Shown here piece after piece: positions 45,550 through 59,035 of a DNA stretch of 64,000 nucleotides. Numbering within the stretch: the stretch's first letter is position 1; each line of letters begins with the position of its first letter. This DNA is from Adiantum capillus-veneris (taxonomy: Eukaryota; Streptophyta; Polypodiopsida; Polypodiales; Pteridaceae): positions 89,275,221-89,339,220 of the forward strand of contig CM043956.1 in assembly GCA_014529385.2 (NCBI GenBank), read 5' to 3'. The notes beneath the pieces are model-generated. The model did not search any database, was not told where the DNA came from, and saw nothing but the letters and a program-made list of their open reading frames with translations. Position numbers and translations under genes: made by a program.

Positions 45550-45780
45550 ATTCTCTCGTGCGTCGCTATAACCATCGCTATTTATGGCTCTGTAGCGTCT
45601 CTATGAGCGTCGCTATAGACTTCTGTGTAAACGTTGCTATAATCATCGCTATGAGCGTCTCTATATAGAGACGCTTATAGCGACGCTCTCGTAGCGACCC
45701 TATTAGCGACGGTTTTAGCGACGCCGGGGGTTATAAAAACCCAGTGTATTTCCGTCGCTAACAGCGTCACAAGAGCACAC
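45550..45780. repeat. Right subterminal repeats of the CACTA element
   Basis: About ten GCGTCGCTAT or AGCGACGC motifs in both orientations, including a 22 bp perfect palindrome at 45654-45675 (half AGCGTCTCTAT). Confidence 0.9.
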
Positions 45781-45797
45781 AACCTCTTGTAGTGTAC

Positions 45798-46770
45798 ATT
45801 GAGGACTCAATGTGTCAAGCAGATTGGCTTTGGTATACAACAATTATTGGATCATTTCAAATATGAAAATTTGCGTAAGAGAAAACATTGATATTTTTGT
45901 TGTTGAGACATAAGCATTCAGAACCTCAAATAATATAAAACTTTCCACATAGATCAACTAAATGTATTAAAGAACATGGTATTGACACAATTGGAACGCC
46001 TAAAACCTTGGTTTCAATGTTATTATGGAGGACTAAGATTTTCAATAATTTTTGCATAATTAACAATTCAAGACAGAGTTGAAGCAACGAGATTTGATTG
46101 AGTTAGGGAGCCAAGAAAATATGTACTCTCTTGGTTCCAACATATAAGATCATTTGTAGTTGTTGTCAAATTGCACTAGAAGGGTCCCAATTCCACGAGG
46201 AGACCTTTGAAAGACCCAAATTAGGATCTTATTAAGCACACACTCAAATATAAAGTTATGTCTTTAATTTTCATTTGATTTGGAAACTAGTCTTTGAAAG
46301 TAACTCCATTGTTTGATAACACAAAGCACTAACACTTGGCTTATATAAAAGGCCATCTCTACAAAAATATATAAGAGTTTTATGATTTTTATTTAAGAAC
46401 AAAAACTTGAAATTAAACTAAAATTTATGACTTAGAGCTTACCATAATTCTCTCTACATAAATTTGTATTTTGACATGGAAAAAAATCCAACGTTTTCTT
46501 TTCCTCATAACCAACCTATGGTAGAAGCAAGGTGTAAAAGACTTATTTCCATCTTGACAAGTAAATTGCAAAAACTTGCTAGGAAAATAGAACACTTTAG
46601 TGTCTCATGACACTTGAGTGTCCAATTACAGGACTAGTGTTAATCATTATAAAACCTTCCTTTTAAATCAAAGAGGAAACTTATGCACCATCAACAACCT
46701 TTATATCAATGGCTCAAAGGTGCATATTTTCTCAAACTTCTCTTATGCCCTTTTGCAAGCCAAAAAGAAC
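45798..46770. other. AT-rich stretch, nothing recognised
   Basis: No frame with protein-like character. The sequence GACACTTGAGTGTC at about 46609-46623 is a short palindrome; a related GACACTTAAGTGTCC lies at about 37794-37808. Confidence 0.6.
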
Positions 46771-46773
46771 CTA

Positions 46774-46777
46774 CCCC

Positions 46778-46809
<32 letters not shown>
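46774..46809. repeat. Run of 25 C followed by 11 A
   Basis: 46774-46798 is uninterrupted C and 46799-46809 uninterrupted A. The minus strand therefore has 25 consecutive G. The length could also be a sequencing or assembly uncertainty. Confidence 0.85.
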
Positions 46810-46814
<5 letters not shown>

Positions 46815-46834
46815 AACCAAAAAAAGAAAAACCC

Positions 46835-47338
46835 AACCCCCCCAAAAGAACAAGCTTAGAAGGAACTACGGCCTGCTAAGTTAATAGGAGGATCAGAGCT
46901 ATGGAAAGTAAGTTTAAATTATAATTACCACAACCACATGGCATTTTTTTTGTACTACAATGTAGAACTGTATTATGAATTATATATACACAATCACAAA
47001 TGATTTATATATTTTCAAGGGTTCCACTTGAACATTAAGGTAAAAGGTGCACACTATACATTAGTATTTTAAAAAAAAACAAACAAAAAACTCAACCCCC
47101 CCAAAAGAACAAGCTTAGAAGGAACTACGGCCTGCTAAGTTAAGAGGAGGATCAAAGTTATGGAAAGTAAGTTTAAATTATAATTACCACAACCACATGG
47201 CATTTTTTTTGTACTACAATGTAGAACTGTATTATGAATTATATATACACAATCACAAATGATTTATATATTTTCAAGGGTCCCACTTGAACATTAAGGT
47301 AAAAGGTGCACACTATACATTAGTATTTTAAAACAAAA
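46835..47338. repeat. Tandem duplication with 259 bp period
   Basis: Two copies (from about 46835 and about 47094) of a segment that starts CCCCCCAAAAGAACAAGCTT and ends near ATTAGTATTTTAAAA, with only a few differences. A diverged third copy lies at about 54395-54620. Confidence 0.92.
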
Positions 47339-47900
47339 TAAGATGGATCTTATAAAATAAATATTCATAAACTCTTAAAATAAAGGGGCTCTTTACAAAT
47401 CAAAATATTTTGAAAAAGCTCATTGAGCCAATATAAATTTCTTAAATGAAGGGACTCTTTACAAATTAAAATATTTTTTAAAAGTTCATTGAATCAATAG
47501 TTCACATCATGGATCAAACTACTATGATTAATGAATGCACTCTTTAATTATTTTTTCTGAGGAAATCCATAGACCGAGCGAAAAAAATCTACCGTTGCAT
47601 TTTTCGAGCAAAAATAAAGAGAATCGTAGCATAAAAGGATTTTTTGTATTAACTCCCTTCCATAATGTCAAGTGCAAGTAGTCCAAAAAAATGCTTAATC
47701 ATGAAAAGGTGATCATTGCGATAATATAAATTCTTAATTTATTAAGTAACATAAGCTATCAAAACAATGCAAGTATAAGAGGCACCCATATTGTAATGAC
47801 AATTACAGGGAATCCATAGAGGGCCATAAACCTTAGCTCAAAAAGACAATGTTATGTTGAAACTGTGGTGTCCCAGAAAATCTTGGAACAACTCTACTTT
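47339..47900. other. AT-rich stretch, nothing recognised
   Basis: A CTCATTGA-type segment after AAAATATTTT occurs twice near 47400 and 47470. No coding evidence. Confidence 0.5.
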
Positions 47901-47935
47901 TGTCAGTGCTGCCTGAAGCACAAACTGATCGTGAG

Positions 47936-49521
47936 CTATAGAATCACAAAGTAGAAGTGTTTACAATACATATATGTGAGGCACTTGCTGTCTCTTTTTT
48001 GGAAATCCTCACAAGTACATCGAGGGAAGTTTGCAAAGGTCATAGCATAAGTAGCCCCCTGTTGAAGCAAGGCAAGAGTGCCACCATGAAAAACATGCAA
48101 CGCAATAGGTACCAATAAAACCTCTCTCACTAGTAGTGCTTGCATGCTTTGGCGCAATGCTATCCTCTCATTGAAGTCTTTGGTTAATTTTGACCTCTGA
48201 CTGAGATGCTTTCCATCTCTGAATCTAACACAGGTAGAACTAGGCTATGTTTCGCATTTCCCAATAGGATAGAGGTTGTGTTGTGTTTCTACATTGCTGC
48301 CTTGTAGCACAAATCCATTTGCAGCATCTCAACCTCCCATGAAAGCAAATAGTTTCCTTCTTCCATGACCCACATCCCCGGGACTAGCCGAAGAAGTCCA
48401 ATAATCATCTCATCAATATTCCATGCATGAGTGTTACTCTTGTTCCAAAACCATACGAACCCCTCCACAATTCCTCTTGATTTGGCACCCACATAACAAT
48501 ATTTTCTCCCCCCCCCCAAAGCAAGGGACATGAATATTCACCATTTTTCACATTATCTAAATTGTTGTTTATGGACCTACCACAACGTACTTTCTCTCCG
48601 AGAAGAACACCACTTATTTTTCTATCAGGCTCTGTGCGCCAAATTGCCCAAACTGTCTGAGGCACCTTCTTCTCCCATCAAAGACTAGGAGCAGTGGAAG
48701 CATTTTGCTTGCTTGTGGTACGGTGCAAAATGGTGTAGTGGTAGTAACAAACTTTGATCTATGGAAATCTTCTTGAAGAGTTTCATCAGGGTCAAGAAAG
48801 ACTAACTACAATTTTCGCACACTCTTAAATCTCGTATTGTATCTCTATTCATTTCCTAGACTTGGTATTTGCATTTCTAGAACTGTTGATTGAGCTGCAT
48901 CAACAACCAGTATTCTATTTGATGCAAACATTGGCTGATTGCTCATAAATATGGCTGCCAAGTCTACCACGTTGGTCCTATGGATGATTACATGCCCTTC
49001 AAGTAGGTGTTATAACGTACACTTTGAAGAACTGCTAGTGACATATCTACACAATTGACTTCATAAAAACCAATGCATTTTTTATAACCGAATGAAGCAT
49101 GCATACTTGCATGTTTAGCCTTAGAAAGATTTTTTCTTGAGTAAAAAATATATCTCCTCAGTGTGGCACTCTAACATCCCACCATGACAACCAAGTTTTT
49201 GATGTTGGAATCTTATCCAAAATTGCATGTCCCATTCTCTAGAACTATTTGTTTTCGTCCTTGCACACTTGTACTGCATGTTTTGATGGTGCATGTAACC
49301 ATTTAACCATTTTCAACACAATATTTATGCTTCTCTTGAAAAGAGGAGTGTATATAATTTACAATGTGCTTTAAAAACACATGATATCTCATCTTTTTCT
49401 TGGATCCACGAAAGTAGGCAGTATGAACTGCAATCCAATTTTCATTTGCCTTATCTGCTATAAATCCTTGAAATCCAGGCTTATCATAACCATTATACTC
49501 ATATAGTGACTGACACCACAA
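47936..49521 (-). pseudogene. MULE-type / SWIM zinc-finger protein relic
   Basis: On the minus strand, 49521-49303 reads GFQGFIADKANENWIAVHTAYFRGS followed by a Lys-rich stretch and an Ile/His helix, the pattern of the MULE-like domain of plant SWIM zinc-finger proteins. 48157-47936 ends in CTCEDFQKRD...YCKHFYFVI, the C-x-C...C-x-H SWIM finger expected downstream. Pieces between (48665-48289) are open but shifted and only weakly similar. The order and spacing fit one decayed gene. It could be a MULE transposase relic or a pseudogene of a domesticated relative. Confidence 0.55.
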
Positions 49522-50000
49522 TCTCTTCGAGAAGACAAATCAACGGTGTTTTTTTACCCGTGCCACATGCTTTCAGATACTAAGTCTGAAATGCCAAAAC
49601 CTAGGGAAACTTTTTTTAAGAGGTTAAGTGTTTTTTTTTCCCATAACCTCAATCGACTACACCTCTCTCAACTTATTCTTGATGTTTCATTTTCCTCCAT
49701 AACGTTAATGAACTACACCTTTATGCTCCATTTTCCTCTTTATCTGTGTTCGCTTAAGTTTTTATTATTAAAACCTCTTTGATGTCTCAAGCTACATCTA
49801 TCTTATTTTCATATAGTCTCGAAAGAGCTACGCTTTTAATGTTTTTCAACCCTAGCCATCATTGCTCCTCGTTGTTCAACTATGCACAGAGCATATAATT
49901 TTCCAAGGCATGTCTCCAAAGCAAGGTCCACCCATTAGGTGGACGTTTCTCTTGCTATTTACAAATGTAACAAAAACCACTTGGACACTGCTCTAATTGC
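49522..50000. other. Spacer without recognised features
   Basis: AT-rich, with two loosely repeated blocks (TTTTCCTC, ACTACACCT) near 49650-49740. Confidence 0.5.
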
Positions 50001-50001
50001 T

Positions 50002-50599
50002 CCCGCGTCGACGCGGGACAGATTTGGATAAAGTCCCATTTTAGGGTAGCAAGGGATTGGAGCGCGTTGTTAAGCAAGGTAAGGGGGGCCTTCTTGAGAA
50101 ACTTGCATCTTTTTGTTTTCAAAACTGCAAAGATGAGCGAGTCAAATTGTGAAGAAAGGTTTATGTTCTGGTAGATAAAGGAGTACATACAGATGTTCAT
50201 GTCGTTTTGTTCATTTAATTAATGATTTACAGTGAAAGCATTAGCTCATGTTAATTGGGATCATGCCTTTACTTGTTCCGCGTAGACGCGGTATGTTGAA
50301 GGGTCATGTCCGAGTAGATATGATTACAAAGATTAACATATGTATGATGATAAGCACATCGAGCTTGGGACCCTACGTGGAATGCTCAACAATGAAGCGC
50401 CGTCGGAAATCCAATTGAGATGAAATAAAATTAAATGGATTAAGAAAAACTTTTGGGTGACTATATTGGGACTCTATCCTAAATGTTTCCGCGCCGACGC
50501 GGAATGGTTAAGGGGTGTGTCCCAATTGAACTTGTTTGCTTGTCCTAACCAGGCAGGCTATATTGGGACTCTATCCTAAATGCTCCCGCGCCAACGCGG
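50002..50599. repeat. CG-rich palindrome family, four copies
   Basis: Copies at 50002-50017 (CCCGCGTCGACGCGGG, perfect), 50278-50291, 50488-50503 and 50586-50599, all of the form CCGCG-x4-CGCGG. Copies 3 and 4 sit in a direct repeat of about 95 bp (TATTGGGACTCTATCCTAAA before, GGAATGGTTAAG after). A decayed fifth copy is at 53261-53276. Each is followed within about 30 bases by a TCC or TCCC. Confidence 0.88.
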
Positions 50600-50639
50600 A
50601 ATGGTTAAGATGTGTGTCCCGATTGAACTTGTATGATCG

Positions 50640-50830
50640 TCAGGCTGCATGAACTTGCTGGTTCTCCTTGCCCGCCCCTTCAACCACAGCTTCTCAACAG
50701 CTACCGACTGTGAGACAGGCCATCGCAGACGACACCCGGTGGCAGCCTATGTACTCAAAGGTTGGCTGGTCCTCCCACCTCCTTAGTGCCCATGCCTCCT
50801 CCTCCTCGACTACCGCATGTAGCTCATAAA
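50640..50830. other. GC-richer patch, no gene identified
   Basis: Composition changes to GC-rich between two AT-rich regions. Both strands have short frames but none resembles a known domain. Confidence 0.4.
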
Positions 50831-50888
50831 ATTCAGAAGATTTTTTGACAAGGGATTTTTGGCACTGCCTTAGAGAGAGGGGTAGGGA

Positions 50889-51245
<357 letters not shown>

Positions 51246-51500
51246 CTGGAATGAAGTCATGCGGATACTTCATGCAAAATGCTGCAAATGGATCTGTGCT
51301 CCCTTATCTTATTAGCCTTTTCCATTTACATAACTTAGATAATTTGGAGATTGCTGGACTTTTTTTGATAGTATGCAATGTGTGAGATGTTGATTTGAAC
51401 TGCGATAGCTTTGGTTCAAATGACATTTTAAAAGCCACGAGTCAAATTTATAAGGAAGGACATGCCACATAACTACCATCATGTTCCATTTCAATGTCAA

Positions 51501-51788
51501 GGGTGAAAGCATGTTAACTTGTCATGTTTTTTCATGTCCCGGACAATGGTAACTAGCACAATTTTGGTATATTCTAACTAGTACAATAACTTGAGCTACA
51601 TCTCCAAGATCTATGACATATGATATATCAGTAGAAAGCACTTGAAACAAGGAATCCTGATCTACAACCTCCAATTTTTTTTGATATTATTTGTAAAAAA
51701 TTTACCGGATGCCCAACTTTTCGAAGATGTGCTAACTTGAAACTGCTAACTAGCACAAAAAGCGCGACAGGTTAACATGCTTTCACCC
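51501..51788. mobile_element. MITE, 288 bp
   Basis: Perfect 18 bp terminal inverted repeat GGGTGAAAGCATGTTAAC (51501-51518 and 51771-51788) with similarity continuing inward (ACYTGTC), and a 4 bp duplication TCAA at 51497-51500 and 51789-51792. The inside is AT-rich, has no frame and repeats TAACTAGCAC / TAACTAGTAC. The superfamily is not clear to me. Confidence 0.85.
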
Positions 51789-51789
51789 T

Positions 51790-51792
<3 letters not shown>

Positions 51793-51849
<57 letters not shown>

Positions 51850-51912
51850 GCAAAGAGAGGCCCGTCCCGGAAGCGTGTGGATGGCATATTGAAAAGCAAC
51901 CATATTACGTAA

Positions 51913-51996
<84 letters not shown>
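51793..51996. repeat. GA, CA, GA microsatellites
   Basis: GA at about 51793-51844, CA at about 51915-51962, GA at about 51963-51997, ending on the ATG of the small frame at 51997. Confidence 0.95.
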
Positions 51997-52001
<5 letters not shown>

Positions 52002-52206
52002 GGCGTCATGGGCAGTGCTAGGTGTGTCGACAACGGTGTGCGAGGGGACAAGGAGTCATTCTCCGAGACGGATCCCATTGGAGAGCGTGGAAAATGGCCC
52101 GAAAAAGCCCGCCACCCCGCAAGCATCAACCCCCTCTCACAAGTCCAAGCAGTGTTCTTCTAGGAGTGGTGGTGGTGGCTTGTTTTGCCTCTTCGGCAAG
52201 AAATGA
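51997..52206 (+). CDS. Small GC-richer reading frame, possible host gene fragment
   Basis: A 69-codon frame starting M-MASWAVLG directly after a GA tract and ending SGGGGLFCLFGKK. It is Ser/Pro/Lys-rich in the middle (KKPATPQASTPSHKSKQ), as in disordered plant proteins, and its base composition differs from the AT-rich flanks. GA-rich leaders are common in plant genes. There is no recognised domain, and the overlapping frame at 52022-52306 is also open, so the assignment is weak. Confidence 0.25.
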
Positions 52207-52498
52207 GCTCAATCAGCATCATACAGATCTTTGCCTTCATGGTACTTACGAGAGTCTAGACCCATGCACAAACAATGTGCAAACAACAACTTATCGTGAG
52301 ACTTAATGCACGTTTTAGTGGCCGTGCCTAATGTTTATTTGTGATTCCAAGGTATTTTCTGCATTTTTATGTGGAGCCATTCACTGCTCCAAAGCTCAAC
52401 ATATTGTTATTTGTACTCAAGTCCTGTATTTGTAAAAGCTTTGTGATCTTCTTCCGACAAGACCTTTATATAGTATCTGACAATTTGGCCAAAAAAAG

Positions 52499-52500
<2 letters not shown>

Positions 52501-52555
<55 letters not shown>

Positions 52556-52612
52556 TAGCAGCATGTCTTGCATTCCTTGCTCTTGTCTCTTTACGTTCGA
52601 CAAATTATCTTT
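52501..52612. repeat. GA microsatellite plus shared flank
   Basis: GA run at 52501-52553, then TGTAGCAGCATGTCTTGC and TTGTCTCTTTACGTT, which matches the flank at 51135-51187. Confidence 0.9.
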
Positions 52613-52619
52613 TTTTATG

Positions 52620-54394
52620 CAAGCGCTATTTTTTATTAAAGGTATGGTTCCAAAGGGACGCTGAAAAGTAGCATCTTAAAATAGCTTCAAAAAGCCTAAA
52701 AATTGTGTACAACATTTGATAGGCACCACGCTTATATCGCTCCCTACAAGCAAACAATGCCAATAAATACAAATTGGGACAATCCACCACTATTCTGTGC
52801 TTTAAGAGCCCCATCTTTCCCCGTACATTTAGTGGTTACAGCAGCTTGGATCCTCCAAAATCAATTGTCACACCAATCCTCTTGCAGGACTTACAGGGAC
52901 ATGAAGACCGTGCTGCAAGTGCTGCTAAAATTGTGAAAATAGGTAGAACTTAGAACGCATATGCTTAAACCTCACATTGAAAAGTAGGATGCATTTAAAC
53001 CATAATTGGGGAAAATCGTGGCTTCTCTCCATGATTATCAAGAAATAAGCTGGAATTTGCAGAGCATAGGATTCTTGTCCTGTAGGTCTTGCAGTCCCTT
53101 CGCGAGACAGAGCTCTAAGTTCCTCAATTGCTTGCCATGGTTATTAACGACCACTTATAGGGCACAGAGAATTAAATACCCTTGATATTATCAATATTCT
53201 ATTACTATCTTTAGTATCATGTTCATAGAATTACCCTTTTGGGACACTTCCCTTAGCTGTCCTGCATCGACGTGGGACAATTTTGGACAATTTCCCATCG
53301 ATTTGCATAATTGTCCCACAAGCTTTACATGATTCGTCCACACAGAGAGATTGCATGTGCCACGTGTTAAGTCTGGCAAGAATTAAGTGTTTGAGCTCAA
53401 ATATTTTATTGAAATGAACAAAAGTCTTGATTATAATTAGACAAATCCGGTATATATATGTAATTGAATGTTTGTTGGTTATTACACTTTAAGAAAAACA
53501 CAAGCATGGTAGTGTTTTGTTTATGATCTTGATGCCACCAAGGTATAAGAGATTGCTTTGTTGACAAGTTTTCAAAGAATGAACTTGTAAGAGCAATGCT
53601 AAACCAAGTGTGTTATTTGGTGAATCTATTTCTCTAGCAAAAACACACATGCTTTGGTCTATTATACTTATGTAGATGTGGTGGATGAGGAGAATAAACC
53701 TCCCTCTAGGAGCCTATTCAATCATTTGTGAGCATTCCATTTCTTTTGGTCATGGACATGCTATTTTTGACCTTACTTATAATTGCCTTTGCAAGCTATG
53801 TATGCTCATTGTAATATTTGCTAACAGCTAGCCGGCTTTTGATGTGGTTTTGAATGATTTTTAAGAATTTTGATTTGCACTATGTGAGGTCGGATGATTT
53901 ACTCTGATTTGTTGATTTTTGCTTCATGAAATCGCCTTGCCTATGTACATATTTGAGGCCGGAGCTAAAAGGATGGTGCGGGATCCATAATACAATGTTC
54001 AAGCCTGCGATAAAACATGTAAAAAACATGCCTTCATTGATTGACGAGTGTGATTCATGCTAAACTATCATGTTTTGTACTTGATGAATCCAATTGTTAT
54101 AATTAGTTTGTTGTTCAGAAATGATGTTAATGTTCACTAAAGTGTTACTCATGGCTTGGAAATGAAAGAAAATAATTCTCTTTCTCTCTCTCTCACGTTT
54201 TTCATATTTGCTCGGTAAAGTTTTCTCGGTGCTTGGTAAAACTCATTTTTTCTCTAAAGTCTCTTTCATATGTCAAAGAAGTGAATGCATCCTTTTTTAG
54301 AAAATAGCATGTAAAAGGACATCATATATTTCTCTTCAAGAGCTTTAAGGCCCAACTAGAGATGAATGACCTTAACCTACATGGATACTGAAGC
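52620..54394. other. Intergenic, nothing recognised except one decayed palindrome
   Basis: AT-rich DNA with short unsupported frames. The fifth member of the CG palindrome family is at 53261-53276 (CCTGCATCGACGTGGG) with GGGACA and TTTGGACAATTTCCC text after it, as at the first copy. Confidence 0.6.
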
Positions 54395-54620
54395 TTTTAA
54401 CAATCCAAAAAGAACAAGGTGAGAAGGCATGAAAGCTTGCTAAGTTAAGGGGAGATGAGGAGAGAAAATTTAGATATGTGCCTATAATCACATGGAATTC
54501 TTATTGTGTTTTAATATAAGATTGTATTATCTATAATCACAAATAGTTTGTATATTACAAAGGGCTCCACTTAAATAATGTGAAAGGTGCACATTGCACA
54601 TCAACATTTTGAAACAAAAT
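54395..54620. repeat. Third, diverged copy of the 259 bp repeat
   Basis: Shares AAAAAGAACAAG, GCTAAGTTAAGGGGAG, CACATGGAATT, ATCACAAATAGTTTGTATAT, GGGCTCCACTTAA and AAAGGTGCACA in the same order as the tandem copies at 46835-47338. Confidence 0.8.
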
Positions 54621-56087
54621 ACAATGAGAAGGAGGTAAAAAAATAATAAAAATTCAAACAAAGTATTATTTTATTGCTTTTTTCATAAGAAAATATAAAT
54701 CTATCAAACATAAAAACTAATAAAACAAATTAGTGAACTCAATCTTTATGAAGTCCTAACACTAGGGCTCTGTGAGCATGAGCCACTTTTGTGGCTATAA
54801 ACAACTTTTTTGTAAACTCATGGACCACAAAAAATACCATCAAACCCTTTCATGAATTTGTTTTCAAGGCATGTAGGGAATTGAAAAAAAATACAAATAC
54901 ATATTTTCATGTAAAATTAATATTATTTAAGAGCCATCTTTTAGGTACAATCGAACAAAAATCACTCAAAAGTTTTGATATCCCATGTAGACCCCTTAAA
55001 AACCTTCAAAGCACATTAAATTTTTGTTGAAAAAGACATGAACATGTATGCAATGAGAATCCATGCATACCTTATTTTTAGAAAAACTGCCGAACTATTT
55101 TTAGGCCTCAAATATGTGTATGTTAAATTTAAAAGCCAATTTTGTGGCTTCTTATTATTTAAAAAAAATTTAAATTTGTAAATTTACACTTTTTTGGGAT
55201 AAATGGTATACTAGAATTTTTCTCTATGTCATAGGACCTCAATGGTATCCTAGAATCATGGTTTCTTGAAAAATAGGCAGTCTTAGGGCCAATTTTTTAG
55301 AATGAGGTGCCAAACCACTTTTATGCCTCAAGCCACTTAAGTGGTTGAAACACAAACCTAGTGTTAAATCAAAGGACCCTTTGTCAAACTCCTATGAATA
55401 CACTTTTTAATCCAAAAAGGCAAATGCAACTTTAAAAAATTACATTTAAAAGGCCATGAATTTTTTCTATTCACAAAGTTTTAAACTGAAAATGAAAATT
55501 GAACGACCTTCAGCCATAGTGCACTAAGGCTTTTAGCACGCCAAAAAGACACACGCAAGTAAGGCATTGTGTGAAATAAAATTATAAGAGAGCATTGTAA
55601 TAAGTACATGCTTAAAAATGCATGTTTGGTGATGCACAATAATAGACCAGCTGCTTTGATGTTTGAACTATCAATTCCAAAGATTGTGCTAGAGGTTATG
55701 GTATTGACTTATCAATTCCAAAGATTGTGCTAGAGGTTATGGACTTGTGCATAAGAGAAACCTTCTTGCACATTGTGATTGGATAGGAAAAGAGCACGAG
55801 CACAACATTTTGAATTGCTTTTTGTTGGGGATTGCATGGCAACATGCATGTGGCTCACTAGAAAATTCTCTCTTTTTCATGTCGAGGAATAGTTATGGAC
55901 TTATAAAAGATATGAATTTTGTGCATGTGCCTGCAAAATAATAATGTAGGGGGAATGGGATTTTCTTTTGAACTGATTCCAAGGCTGTACTAAAAAGAAA
56001 GCACTTGTGGTGGAGGGAATGAGACAAGTTCTCCTTTATGCACGAGTAGGAGGAGAGAATAAAGAGAGAAGAGCATCCCACTACTCA
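54621..56087. other. Intergenic AT-rich, with one short tandem repeat
   Basis: A 41 bp unit (TATCAATTCCAAAGATTGTG...) is repeated at 55669 and 55710. Otherwise only unsupported frames. Confidence 0.7.
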
Positions 56088-56174
56088 AGAGACCTCAAAG
56101 ATCTATCCGCGGTCTTGAACTCAAGAGGGAACTAACATAACCAATCTACCACGCGTGGGTGATAGAACGGTCTT

Positions 56175-56213
<39 letters not shown>

Positions 56214-56240
56214 TGAGAAGAGAAGCTTTTAACATCAAAG
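56088..56240 (-). repeat. SINE-like segment, copy 2, with CA tract
   Basis: Matches copy 1 (39010-39165): AAAGATCTA, TTGAACTCAAGA, CATAACCAATCTA, GGGTGATAGAA, then a CA run and GAAGAG. The minus-strand A-box-like and B-box-like motifs lie at about 56136-56151 and 56111-56124. It lacks about 12 bases that copy 1 has next to the B box. Confidence 0.5.
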
Positions 56241-58080
56241 AAACAATCCATAGACATGTAAATTCAACACAAAAATGTATCTAGTCACATTGATAAAAGT
56301 GCAACCTTGGGAATCTGATTTCCAAACTCCAGCCTTGGGAATTTTGTCTCCAAACTCAATCTTGAGAAGAAAATCATCATACGTGGGCATCATTGTCTTT
56401 GGTCAGCCATTCCACAAGAAGGGAATTGTTTTTAAAATAGCCCTTCAATTTTTGCCACTACTCTTAAAGGTTAAAAGCAGTCTTGAAGGGCTATACAACC
56501 TTCAAGAATGAACCCCGCATCATGGAATATTCACAATAGCAACAAGATTTGTAGAAAGGATATAAAGACATAAATCCACACATTTGGCTAAATTTGTCCT
56601 AAGACATAGAGGCTAGAGCAAATTAAGAACCGTGGAGGACAACTAAGAGTACTGCTAAACAATGGCACAATATTTGCAACTTAAAAACCATGGAGCAAAA
56701 TTGAGAACAAAGCCAACATCTGCGATCTTTTTGTAAAGTAGGCCACATAGAGTTTCCTATACTGAGCGTTCCAACTAAATATGGAATATACAAAGGAGGT
56801 GAGGATATGCTCCTCTTCCTTAAGGAGGGCCTCTTTGATGTATATCTCAATTTTATGCATACATAGAAGTAGAGTATTAATCACCACCAAATATTTGTGC
56901 ATATCCTTGAGGAGATGCCTCCTTACAATGTGCCAAAGAAAAACGTAGAATCCAAAGGGCCTGGCAAACAATGTTCACTATGGTTATACTAACTAGATAG
57001 CTTAAAATAATTTGTAGCTAGATGTCTTCTTGCCTAAAGCGTCTAATGTAATTTTTTTGTTCTAATACCTAATTTGTTGGCATACTATCTATTAACAAGA
57101 TATGAAGGAAAGACATTCTGCCAGAGGTAGAATGAAGGAAAGACATTCTGTCACCTAGACATTTTGTCAAAATTAAATTTTTCAAGGAAGGAGAGACCCT
57201 CCATGTGTCACTCACTGCTTTACTTAAGAGAAAATCTTGTAAGACCTCTATTATAAAATGCAAAAGTAAAGGGAAAGAAGATTTAAAATGTAAAAGTGAA
57301 TAGTAACATTGCAGGAAATGAAAAGACTTTTGGGAATTGATAATAAAAGAGTTTCAACTTTACACAAAGTAATTTAACCTATTTAAGTCAAAAGATTTTC
57401 TACTTACATAAAGTAAATGGTCCAGGTTAACTGCACATAACAAAAAAATGACAATTGTTGTGGATATTTTATTGCTTAATGAAAATCTAATTTTTAAAGA
57501 TAAATTTGCCTTTTTTTTTCAAAGGGTTTTTTTAAAGATCAATATTGATATCTTTTAAAAATTTGTGCAAGCAAATTTTCAAATAAATGTTTTGGCCAAA
57601 TTCACAATAGTAAGTGAATGTATTTAAATCTCAAAGAAATTACAAAATGGCCTCGAGCTTAAGCGGAGCCCTCAGGTGCTGAAGATTACCCATTTTTCCT
57701 CTCTCCAAGGCTACCAAAAGCACAGTAGATGTACTATAATAACAAACTTTTACATATTGCAGCTTGCCACAACGACATCAATGTATTTTGGAAACAAACA
57801 AGTGTATTTAAATTTTTTAATAATAACTATAATTTTAAAAATAACTATAAAGAGACACTTTTATACCCTTTCTTAAAGTGCTTGAAAAGTTGTCAAGCAT
57901 TGGGCACCTGTGTTGGTGTCCCTTCTCTTCCAATTTATCGGTTACTATAGTAAGTGCATGTATGTATGTGCATGCACATGATAGAGACATTAACGAAAAC
58001 TCGAACAATGGATCGACTATATGCACACGTATATAGATACACAGAGGGAGAGAGAGAAGAGGAAGAAGATACGTTCTACC
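56241..58080. other. Intergenic AT-rich
   Basis: A 96-codon minus-strand frame at 56681-56971 has no recognised domain and is not called. The block GAAGGAAAGACATTCTG occurs twice at about 57103 and 57134. Confidence 0.55.
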
Positions 58081-58082
58081 TT

Positions 58083-59035
<953 letters not shown>

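Noticed and set aside
56681-56971. 96-codon minus-strand frame
   Set aside because: Hydrophobic composition but no recognisable domain, no neighbouring exons and AT-rich context; expected by chance at this length.
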